Below, piece by piece: positions 37,172 through 44,768 of a stretch of DNA of 64,000 nt. The stretch's first letter is position 1. The number at the start of each line of letters is the position of its first letter. This stretch comes from Planctomycetota bacterium (lineage in GTDB: Bacteria > Planctomycetota > GCA-2746535). The notes beneath the pieces are model-generated. The model made no database searches and was not told the DNA's origin. It saw only the letters and a list, made by a program, of their open reading frames with translations. The translations under genes and the position numbers were made by a program. The stretch lies in assembly GCA_002746535.1 (NCBI GenBank), contig NVWA01000008.1:115813-179812 (forward strand), written 5' to 3'.

Positions 37172-38240
37172 AAATATTTCAGTTTTAATAGTAGATGATT
37201 CTAGAATTTTTCGAAGTGCATTAGAAGAGTGCTTGTCTCAATTGGATGATATACATGTTATAGGCTCAGTGTTTAGTGGTGAAAAGGCAATTGATTTTTT
37301 GCAAAAGCAAAGACCCGATATTGTGACGTTGGATATGGAAATGCCTGGTATGAATGGATTAGAAACATTAGAAAAGATTTTAGAGTTTAATCGAAAAACA
37401 CCTGAGTTTTCACCCATCAGAGTTCTTATGTTAAGTTCATTTACTAGTAAAGGAGCAGATATAACTATTAAAGCACTAGAGATGGGGGCCTTTGATTTTC
37501 TTGCTAAACCAGTGTGTAAATCTATAGAAGAAGCCATAGAAAGTTTAAAAAATTTACTGATATTAAAAATTCGTCAAAATGTTAAAAAGATATTACCCAG
37601 TTCAAGAAAGATAGATGTTGATCGTGACAAATTAACACAAGGTTCACACCCTGCATTAAATCTTGATAAATTTTCTTTTGATGCTGTCTTAATTGGTGTG
37701 TCTACTGGCGGGCCCAAAGCGCTAATGGAATTTATTCCAAATTTATGTGAAATTATAGATGTGCCTGTTTTTATTGTGCAACACATGCCGCCAAAATTTA
37801 CAGAGTCATTAGCAAATGGTCTTAATTCAAAATGCAGATATCAAGTTATCGAAGCTGCAAATGGAGATATTGTTAAAGATAACGTTGTTTATATTGCTCC
37901 GGGTGGCCGACATTTAATGCTTCGAAAAACCAAAGATGGTATTAAGACTATTGTAACTGATCAAGAGCCAGAAAATGGATGTCGGCCTTCAGTAGATGTT
38001 CTTTTTAGATCTGCCCCTCCTGTCTATAAAGGTAATTTGATAGTTATCATTCTAACAGGAATGGGGAATGATGGTACAGGAGGGTTACCTGTATTAAAAA
38101 GAGCAGGAGCTAAAGTGATTGTTCAAGATGAAGCATCTTGTGTAGTATGGGGAATGCCAGGAAGTGCAGTTGCTTCTGGAAATGTCGATATGGTTCTTCC
38201 ATTAAATCAAATGACTTCTGAAATAAGGAAGCTGGCATGA
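37161..38240 (+). CDS. cheB: CheB, receptor glutamate methylesterase/deamidase
   Basis: 359 residues: N-terminal receiver (VDDSR, phospho-Asp in VTLDMEMPGMNG, Lys in LAKPVCK) and C-terminal methylesterase with catalytic Ser in GVSTGGPKAL, His in VQHMPPKFTESLA and Asp in TGMGNDGTGGL. The ATG at 37161 lies inside the last codons of the receptor gene; an in-frame TTG at 37146 is less likely. It removes methyl groups added by CheR, encoded next with an ATGA overlap. Confidence 0.93.
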   Translation: MPIKNISVLIVDDSRIFRSALEECLSQLDDIHVIGSVFSGEKAIDFLQKQRPDIVTLDMEMPGMNGLETLEKILEFNRKTPEFSPIRVLMLSSFTSKGADITIKALEMGAFDFLAKPVCKSIEEAIESLKNLLILKIRQNVKKILPSSRKIDVDRDKLTQGSHPALNLDKFSFDAVLIGVSTGGPKALMEFIPNLCEIIDVPVFIVQHMPPKFTESLANGLNSKCRYQVIEAANGDIVKDNVVYIAPGGRHLMLRKTKDGIKTIVTDQEPENGCRPSVDVLFRSAPPVYKGNLIVIILTGMGNDGTGGLPVLKRAGAKVIVQDEASCVVWGMPGSAVASGNVDMVLPLNQMTSEIRKLA

Positions 38241-39112
38241 TAGAAGAGCTTAAATCCATGGAACTATCAAAAGAAGAATTTATAAAACTACGAGATTATA
38301 TTCATAAAACTATTGGAGTTTTGGTTGATAATGATAAAGAATATCTCATTAAGCAACGATTGGAGCCCGTGATAAAATCATTTAATTTAAGTGGGTTTTC
38401 TGAATTATGTGATGTCTTGAAATTTCCTCCTATAGGCTTAATTGAACAAATAACAATTGCTATTACAACTAACGAAACCTCTTTTTTTAGGGATAAAGGA
38501 CCGTTTGATGTCTTTAATAAAGTTCTACTATCAGATTTAACGAAACTTATAAATGAGAGAAAAAGTAAGCTCTTTTCAAGAAAAGGAGCGAAAGTAAAAA
38601 TTTGGTGTGTTGCTTCTTCGACAGGTCAAGAGCCTTATAGTTTAGCAATGCTAATTAATGAATATTGCGAAAATAATATTAATGGTGTTAGTCTTGAAGA
38701 TTTTTCAATTTTAGCAACTGATATAAATACAACCGTTTTGGCGCAAGCTATTAAAGGAAAATATAATGCTATCGAAATTAATCGCGGACTCGATGCTTAT
38801 AGAATTGAAAAATATTTTCGACAGGAGAATAATGATTGGATTGTTAATGAAAAATTGCAATCCATTGTTGAGTTCCGCCGCTTAAACTTAACAAATTCTT
38901 TTTTGTCACTTGGTGGATTTGATCTGATATTGTGTCGAAATGTTTTAATTTATTTTGATGATAAAACAAAAATAAAAATCCTTGAAGAGATCTATCAATT
39001 ACTTTCAGCGGAAGGTGCTCTAATATTGGGTTCTAGTGAAAATGTATATGGTTTAAATGAAAAGTTTAAATCGCAACATATTGAAAAAACATTATTGTAT
39101 AAAAAGCACTGA
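38237..39112 (+). CDS. cheR: CheR, chemoreceptor methyltransferase
   Basis: 291 residues. TTNETSFFRD, the SAM-binding segment VASSTGQEPYSLAMLI and FDLILCRNVLIYFD are diagnostic for CheR. It methylates receptor glutamates in adaptation. It is coupled to cheB by overlap and ends the second chemotaxis unit. No cheD or cheY follows. Confidence 0.93.
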   Translation: MIEELKSMELSKEEFIKLRDYIHKTIGVLVDNDKEYLIKQRLEPVIKSFNLSGFSELCDVLKFPPIGLIEQITIAITTNETSFFRDKGPFDVFNKVLLSDLTKLINERKSKLFSRKGAKVKIWCVASSTGQEPYSLAMLINEYCENNINGVSLEDFSILATDINTTVLAQAIKGKYNAIEINRGLDAYRIEKYFRQENNDWIVNEKLQSIVEFRRLNLTNSFLSLGGFDLILCRNVLIYFDDKTKIKILEEIYQLLSAEGALILGSSENVYGLNEKFKSQHIEKTLLYKKH

Positions 39113-39163
39113 GAAAACTTTGTTTTTGGTAATGTATTTTTTTTAATTGATCTTTGTAACTTT

Positions 39164-39202
39164 GTAAAATTTTCTTGACGTTCTATGTAAAGTTTTCCTT
39201 AC
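39164..39202 (+). promoter_or_regulatory. Paired diverged dyads (UAS 7)
   Basis: 39164-39179 is GTAAAATTTTCTTGAC and 39187-39202 is GTAAAGTTTTCCTTAC. Both keep the 5-6-5 geometry but differ from GTCAA-N6-TTGAC at one to three positions. They are 23 bp apart, and the nearer starts 63 bp before the -24 element at 39250, the same geometry as at the other promoters. Confidence 0.62.
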
Positions 39203-39249
39203 GATACTGACTCATGGGTAGATATATAGGTAGTTATAAAGATTAGACT

Positions 39250-39265
39250 TGGCCTTCAAATTGCT
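39250..39265 (+). promoter_or_regulatory. Sigma54 promoter of the hemerythrin 5 unit
   Basis: TGGCCT-TCAAA-TTGCT, preceded by T, keeps GG-N10-GC. It lies 50 bp before the start codon at 39316. Confidence 0.82.
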
Positions 39266-39315
39266 ATTGAATGGGTATAAGTGCCCGTATTAATATAATA
39301 AGATGAGGAGATTAT

Positions 39316-39675
39316 ATGTGTCAAAAATTATTTGATGAATATTTAACTAGAGAGCACTTTGAAATTGAAGGTTATATTCATGAACTTTCAATTTTAACTA
39401 TCGAAAATGATAACAGATCAAATTTTATAAATAAATTCGATATGCTTACCAAGTGTATTAAAAGTCATTTTTCTAAAGAGGAAGAAGACTTATTAATGAT
39501 TCAAAACAATAATAATACAGCTCATCGAGTACACCATGCAATATTTAGAAATAAACTTTTTAATTTTAAAAAACAACTCATAGAGTCGAACAATTCTAAA
39601 ATTCATATGTTAGCGCAGATTCAATATTGGTTAATTAATCATTCTGAGAATTATAATGAAAACGATGCAATCTAA
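39316..39675 (+). CDS. Hemerythrin-like protein, copy 5 (final Asp replaced)
   Basis: 119 residues. His22, His51 and Glu55 (HFSKE), His70 and His74 (HRVHH) and His109 are in place, but the position of the last ligand Asp is Asn114 (HSENYN). GAGGAG lies 7 bp before the ATG. It is followed after 23 bp by the long form of the partner protein that also follows copy 3. Confidence 0.7.
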   Translation: MCQKLFDEYLTREHFEIEGYIHELSILTIENDNRSNFINKFDMLTKCIKSHFSKEEEDLLMIQNNNNTAHRVHHAIFRNKLFNFKKQLIESNNSKIHMLAQIQYWLINHSENYNENDAI

Positions 39676-39698
39676 TAAACTGATAGGAGGATACAATT

Positions 39699-40373
39699 AT
39701 GACATTTGAAAAAACATCTATTTTAATGTGGGATTTGTTTACTTCCCAATTTGGTATTGAAAAAGAAAATATTTGGTATTTTAAAAACTTAAATAATATT
39801 AATTTTTTATACGGACTAAATTTTTTTGCTGAAAAGCTTTGGATCTTACCCATGAACAAAACAATAAAAAATCCGTATGATTTTGAATCTACAGCTTATG
39901 TTTCAAATCAAGAATTAAATAAATTTTCAACCAATAGTCGGCAATTGCTCAATGATCTATTTGGTAGTGAGCTTACTATTTTTCAAACGCGCACATCCTC
40001 CATTGAGCGTTCTATAAATAATATCGATGGATACATAGACTTGAAAGGGCAAGGTGAGCTAAGTCAGTCACATTTATTTAAATGCGGTGGTATGGAAGCC
40101 GTTAATATTTCAGTAGAATATATCAATAGAATTAATGAATTCCCAACAATTTTTAATATTAGCGAAACGCCATTACAATTGGATAAATCGAATGCTCAAT
40201 TAATAACGAATCATTCAAAGAAAATTTATAATAGATATAACACTAAAACGGCTGTTATTGCCAATGAAACCATTCAAAAATCTACGGTGAAATGGCTTAA
40301 TAATTCTGGCCAACATTCAGAATTTTCAAAATTATTTTTTAATTATGACGAAGCTCTTGATTGGGTGTTGTGA
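39699..40373 (+). CDS. Partner protein of hemerythrin-like copy 5, long paralog of the 26417 gene
   Basis: 224 residues of unknown family. The first 70 residues match the small protein at 26417-26641 (MTF-KTS-LMW, YFKN, YVSN). The remainder is absent there. Its end, about residues 185-224 (TKTAVIANETIQKSTVKWL ... YDEALDWVL), resembles the last strand-helix units of SpoIIAA/STAS-like proteins, but this is only a hint. AGGAGG precedes the ATG by 9 bp. Two independent occurrences next to hemerythrin-like genes suggest a functional link. Confidence 0.65.
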   Translation: MTFEKTSILMWDLFTSQFGIEKENIWYFKNLNNINFLYGLNFFAEKLWILPMNKTIKNPYDFESTAYVSNQELNKFSTNSRQLLNDLFGSELTIFQTRTSSIERSINNIDGYIDLKGQGELSQSHLFKCGGMEAVNISVEYINRINEFPTIFNISETPLQLDKSNAQLITNHSKKIYNRYNTKTAVIANETIQKSTVKWLNNSGQHSEFSKLFFNYDEALDWVL

Positions 40374-40462
40374 AGTTTAAATGTTAATTTTGCATGTTAA
40401 TCAAAAGGGTTTTTTGTCGATTCCGTATATCATTTCGCATTTAAATTTTGGAGAATTTCTCA

Positions 40463-41548
40463 ATGAATAAGTTCTTATTAATGATGATTTTAACATTTGT
40501 AATTTTTGGTACTTATTTGATCAATCAAAATGATTTGTCTTCAATGATAAAACAAGAAATAATAACTGAGCCAATTAGAAATAAGGAGATAAAAAATGAT
40601 GAAAAAGTATTAAAAATAATTTATCCTTTCCAAGAATCTGTATTTGATACTAGAAATAGATATCAATGGGAAGTTCTTGAAGCGGCTATGGAGGAAACAA
40701 AAGAGGAAGGTCAGTATGAACTCATTCCTTCTAAAGTTAAAATGTCTGAAGCGAGAGAGATAGTAGAAGTCTCCAAAAAGAATGGTTTACTGACCGTCTT
40801 GCGTCAAGCGAATTTAAAAGGATTGGAGGACTCAATGCTTCCAATTAAAATCCCACTTTTAAAAGGCACACTCGGTTGGAGGGTATTCCTAATTAGAAAA
40901 GAGACTCAAAAATTACTTGATAAAGAAGTGACTAGTTTGGAAAAGTTGAAAACAATTCGTCATGGTACAGGAACCAGTTGGGCTGATAATCCAATTCTGC
41001 GTGGGAATGGATTTGCAGTTACCGAGGGTAGTAATTACGATGGGCTTTTTTCAATGTTAGAATCGGGTCGATTTCAAGTATTACCTAGAGGCATTAATGA
41101 ATGTTTAAAAGAATTAAATGAGCGTAAAAAAAACTCCCCTGATATTGTTTTAGAAAAAAAAATCATATTGAGATATAAACTATTTGATTTTTTTTGGGTA
41201 AACAAAAAAAATGTGAAATTAGCAAATCGCATTGAAAGAGGATTGCTAAAAATTAGAGAAAATGGAATCATGGATAATATTTTTAATAAATATTTTGAAA
41301 ATGATATGTTGCCTTTAGGTTTATATGGCCGAACAATATATGATATCAGCTCTGAGAAATTTACTTTCCCAATTAAAAACCCTCCAGAAGAATATCTGAT
41401 GGAAAGTTATTTAAGGAAAAAGCAACGGTGCTGGATGTTAGATTGCAAGTCAGTGTGTAAACAGTGCCCTGAAAAGTGTTGGCAATTAGCGTGTAAAAAA
41501 TTATGTGTAAGTTGTCGTAATTATGGAAAACTTAATAAAGCGAAATGA
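40463..41548 (+). CDS. Membrane-anchored solute-binding-like protein with C-terminal double Cys motif
   Basis: 361 residues. The ATG at 40463 has GGAG 9 bp upstream and starts a hydrophobic segment (MNKFLLMMILTFVIFGTYLI). The central part resembles family-3 periplasmic binding proteins (LKTIRHGTGTSWADNPILRGNGF, a final YFENDMLPLG). The last 40 residues contain two copies of CWxLxCKxxCxxC, eight cysteines in all, unlike the other two binding proteins here. This could hold a metal or iron-sulfur centre, or disulfides. It follows the partner gene after 89 bp and has no sigma54 promoter of its own. Confidence 0.6.
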   Translation: MNKFLLMMILTFVIFGTYLINQNDLSSMIKQEIITEPIRNKEIKNDEKVLKIIYPFQESVFDTRNRYQWEVLEAAMEETKEEGQYELIPSKVKMSEAREIVEVSKKNGLLTVLRQANLKGLEDSMLPIKIPLLKGTLGWRVFLIRKETQKLLDKEVTSLEKLKTIRHGTGTSWADNPILRGNGFAVTEGSNYDGLFSMLESGRFQVLPRGINECLKELNERKKNSPDIVLEKKIILRYKLFDFFWVNKKNVKLANRIERGLLKIRENGIMDNIFNKYFENDMLPLGLYGRTIYDISSEKFTFPIKNPPEEYLMESYLRKKQRCWMLDCKSVCKQCPEKCWQLACKKLCVSCRNYGKLNKAK

Positions 41549-41943
41549 AACAATTAGCCATATATGTCTGAAATTGTTCTATAAGATGAAAACCATTTCT
41601 TTAACTTAAAACGCACTAGTTTTTTATGCTAAATGAAAATGCTTTTAATTTTATGAGAAGTTGCCGAAATTAGCCCTGAGTTTGTCTCTAATAAGAAGAA
41701 AGAACATTCAATTAATATCAAATAATAAATTAAGCATGATTAAGGTTTATCTTCTTATATTTGCATTATTGCTAGGATTTTATGACGATAAGAACATTAC
41801 ATAGATTTTGGGTCAATTATTATGCTTAGAGGTTCCATAAAGGGTTGTTTTTTTTTAAATTAGTGGAATTTCGAGAGAATTTTAAATATAATTAATAGTG
41901 AGATAAGAATATATTTTATTTTTTAAATTGATTGCGAGATATT
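41549..41943. other. AT-rich intergenic region
   Basis: Nearly 400 bp with no open frame, no dyad of the regulon type and no GG-N10-GC promoter. It forms the downstream border of the sigma54 island. Confidence 0.5.
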
Positions 41944-42687
41944 ATGGAACATGATCTTAATTCCTCAGTGCTATTATCAAAGGTTAATGACTTTTCAAGA
42001 CTTCATACCATTGAAAATTATGAAGGCATGTTGGGAAGTTTGAGCGAAGATGACCCTAAAGTGCAATCCTTTATTCATAATGAAACACCAAAATATACAG
42101 TTGAATTTTTTAGACTTGAAATAGACCAAGGTCAAAGTGGACTTAATATTAATAAACAAGGCAAAAGACCAACAGTTGTAATTCCAGATAATGCTGGAGA
42201 AACTGTTTGTATTCCTGTTCCAGAAAAACGGACACCACCTTTAAGTTGGAATTATAAAAAAATTGGCGAGCGATTGATCTATGATTTAAGTCAATTGATG
42301 ATGTGTGATACTATCAGAGTTGGTCGATTTCCCTTTAATCATTTTTTTCCTGTATTAAGAAATGGCGCTTTAGATTTAACGGTATCTCGCGAACACGGAT
42401 TAATTATTTATTATCAAGGTGGATTGCATTATGTAGATTATGGTTCTTTGGTGAATGATGATGAAGCTCGAAAAGATGGAAGTACTAACGGTACATACCT
42501 GCCTGATGGTGAGAAACTAAATAACTGTATGTATGTTTGGAAACCGGGTGAAATATTAGAAATGGGTCAGTCGGAAAAAGTTTTAATTAATCACAAGGAA
42601 GTGAAAAAAAGAGCTTTTAAATTGATATATAATTTGTATCAGGATGACTCATCGAGAGTAGATGAAGAAGAAGCTGTAATTCTATAA
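41944..42687 (+). CDS. FHA-domain protein
   Basis: 247 residues. The second half is a forkhead-associated domain for phosphothreonine binding: IRVGRFPFN, LTVSREHGLIIYY, YVDYGS and KDGSTNGTYLPDGEKL carry the conserved Arg, Ser-Arg-x-His and Asn. The first 100 residues are unrecognised. The ATG at 41944 is preferred over an in-frame TTG at 41932. It heads a run of four closely spaced genes; no Ser/Thr kinase is in the window. Confidence 0.8.
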   Translation: MEHDLNSSVLLSKVNDFSRLHTIENYEGMLGSLSEDDPKVQSFIHNETPKYTVEFFRLEIDQGQSGLNINKQGKRPTVVIPDNAGETVCIPVPEKRTPPLSWNYKKIGERLIYDLSQLMMCDTIRVGRFPFNHFFPVLRNGALDLTVSREHGLIIYYQGGLHYVDYGSLVNDDEARKDGSTNGTYLPDGEKLNNCMYVWKPGEILEMGQSEKVLINHKEVKKRAFKLIYNLYQDDSSRVDEEEAVIL

Positions 42688-42702
42688 AGGAAAATTAATT
42701 TT

Positions 42703-43029
42703 ATGAAACTTAAAACATGGATGTTGTGCACGGTAATTTGTTTTTTATTTTTTGGTGCCTGTAAAGAAAAACCCATCGAGGTTGTGTTAAGTCCGCAAGA
42801 GCAATTTATCAAAGATAATCCTAAACTGTCTGAAGAATTAAAAAAAACAATTATGTCTAAAACAGTTAAAATAGGCATGACAGAATCACAAGTAAAAGCT
42901 AGTTGGGGCGAACCAAAAGACATTAAAGTATTCTCATCTGAATTTGGATCCTATAAATATTGGTCTTATGATGAAAAGAAACCAAAAATTTATTGGAAAG
43001 ACGGTAAGGTCGATAAGATAAGAAAATGA
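42703..43029 (+). CDS. BamE/SmpA-like small lipoprotein
   Basis: 108 residues with a lipoprotein signal (LFFGAC, Cys at about 21). The C-terminal half has the SmpA/OmlA signature: IGMTESQVKASWGEPKDI followed by YKYWSYDEKKPKIYWKDGKV. Proteins of this fold assist outer-membrane assembly or act as small envelope modulators. It overlaps the next gene by an ATGA. Confidence 0.7.
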   Translation: MKLKTWMLCTVICFLFFGACKEKPIEVVLSPQEQFIKDNPKLSEELKKTIMSKTVKIGMTESQVKASWGEPKDIKVFSSEFGSYKYWSYDEKKPKIYWKDGKVDKIRK

Positions 43030-43274
43030 TCGACTACCTAAAACGACATTTTTTTAGAAACTTTATCACATTAATTATGGTCAGTGGTTTAAGTTATTGG
43101 TCATATTATAAAGATGCTGGTAACATTTGGGTTTGGTTATTCATTCCAATTGTGATTATTTCATTTTTTATTCCTCTTTTTGAAAGATTAGCCGTTAAAA
43201 AAGATACGAATATGATGGCCGATAATTTTAATAATAATAAAACTCAGAATGAGGATTCAAATAAAAGGTTTTAA
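43026..43274 (+). CDS. Small membrane protein
   Basis: 82 residues with one or two hydrophobic segments (FITLIMVSGLSYWSYY and VWLFIPIVIISFFIPLF) and a polar, asparagine-rich tail. No family recognised. It is coupled to the lipoprotein gene by overlap and lies 2 bp before the HD-GYP gene. Confidence 0.6.
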   Translation: MIDYLKRHFFRNFITLIMVSGLSYWSYYKDAGNIWVWLFIPIVIISFFIPLFERLAVKKDTNMMADNFNNNKTQNEDSNKRF

Positions 43275-43276
43275 TT

Positions 43277-44764
43277 TTGAAAAATGTAATTTATATAGGT
43301 GAGTGTATTTCAAATATAAGTGAAATCGCTAAAAACTCAGATGAAAATAGTTTTAAGATTACAAAGTGTGCCGCCATTAAAGATCTTGATGAATCCATTT
43401 CAGATCTATTTGTTGATGTCATTGTTATTGATCTTTTATTGTTTGATCAATTAAAAAATGAAAAATTATTTAGTGATAAAATTAGTGCTTTAATTCCTAT
43501 TTTAATCATCTTAGATGAAAAGAATTCTCTTAGCGATATCGATAAAAGTAATGTGAAAAATCCGTTAGATTTTATCAGAATGCCTTTGGATGAAGATGAG
43601 TTGACTTGGAGGTTGAATAAATCTTCTTATGTACATGAAATTATTAAGACGAATCATGATCAGCTTTATGAAATAGGAGAAGTACATAAGGAATTAAAAA
43701 AAGAACATTTAATGTTTTTTAAAATCATGGAAGAGATGCCCGTTTGCCTTTTAGTCTTTGATGAAAGTAATATCTTGGTATCCATGAATAAAGAAGCGGA
43801 GTTAATAACTGGTTACAAATTTGAAGCCCTTGAATTTAAAAGTATCGAACAGGTATATGAAAAACTAAAACTCAAAGAAAAATTTGAAGATGTTATCAGA
43901 CTACAGGGTGATTCCATGTGCCGCGATGTTCTTAGAAACCGTTATGACCGTGATGTCCATGTTGAACGAAAAGGTGTTGATGTCTTAGGTGAGAATAAAA
44001 AAATAATTTGTCGTGTTGATGTTTTCAGAGACACTACCACTGATTTAGAATTAGAAGCTTTATTAGATGCGAGAATTGAAGAGCGCACGCAAGGTGTATT
44101 GACTACCCAAAATATAACGATGATGTCATTGGCTAGTTTAGCTGAATCTCGAGATAATGAAACGGGCATGCATTTAGAAAGAATGAGAAATTACTCAAAA
44201 CTGATTGCTGAAGATTTATTGGAACATGATATTTTTGAGGAAATTAACGAACAGTTTGTTGAAGATATGTATAGCTCTAGCCCGTTACATGACATTGGTA
44301 AAGTAGGTATTCCGGATTATGTATTATTAAAACCAAATAAATTAACCGATGAAGAATGGGCAATAATGAAGCAACATCCAACCATTGGTGCCACTACATT
44401 AGATGATGCGATCAAACAAGGGGCGCATGCTTCTTTTTTGAAGATGGCCAGAGATATATGTTACGCACATCATGAGAAATTTGATGGTTCAGGTTATCCA
44501 CGAAATCTCAAAGGAACAGATATTCCCTTGAGTGCTAGAATTGTATCTTTAGCCGATTGCTATGATGCTCTAAGATCAGTTAGGGTTTATAAAAGTGCTT
44601 TTTCCCATGAGAAAAGTGCCGGAATCATTAAAGAAACAGTAGGTGCTTTTTATGATCCTAAAATAGTTGAGTCTTTCTTAAGACTCGAAAATAAGTTCAT
44701 TGCCATTGCCGAAAAATTTGCAGAAGCACCTAATCTAAATGATGGCAATTATAATCAAATTTGA
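43277..44764 (+). CDS. HD-GYP cyclic-di-GMP phosphodiesterase with PAS and receiver-like domains
   Basis: 495 residues, starting with TTG at 43277 preceded by AAAAGG. Residues 1-120 look like a diverged receiver (Asp in VIVIDLLL is kept, the KP motif is RMPL). A PAS domain follows (about 145-270), then the HD-GYP domain with ETGMHLERM, LHDIGKVGIPD and HHEKFDGSGYP, all catalytic motifs intact. It should hydrolyse c-di-GMP, linking this unit to surface or motility decisions. It converges with the regulator at 44769. Confidence 0.88.
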   Translation: MKNVIYIGECISNISEIAKNSDENSFKITKCAAIKDLDESISDLFVDVIVIDLLLFDQLKNEKLFSDKISALIPILIILDEKNSLSDIDKSNVKNPLDFIRMPLDEDELTWRLNKSSYVHEIIKTNHDQLYEIGEVHKELKKEHLMFFKIMEEMPVCLLVFDESNILVSMNKEAELITGYKFEALEFKSIEQVYEKLKLKEKFEDVIRLQGDSMCRDVLRNRYDRDVHVERKGVDVLGENKKIICRVDVFRDTTTDLELEALLDARIEERTQGVLTTQNITMMSLASLAESRDNETGMHLERMRNYSKLIAEDLLEHDIFEEINEQFVEDMYSSSPLHDIGKVGIPDYVLLKPNKLTDEEWAIMKQHPTIGATTLDDAIKQGAHASFLKMARDICYAHHEKFDGSGYPRNLKGTDIPLSARIVSLADCYDALRSVRVYKSAFSHEKSAGIIKETVGAFYDPKIVESFLRLENKFIAIAEKFAEAPNLNDGNYNQI

Positions 44765-44768
44765 TTCT

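Noticed and set aside
41749..41835. Sigma54 promoter before the FHA gene
   Set aside because: The only candidate, GGTCAATTATTATGC, has 11 bases between GG and GC and no enhancer dyad.
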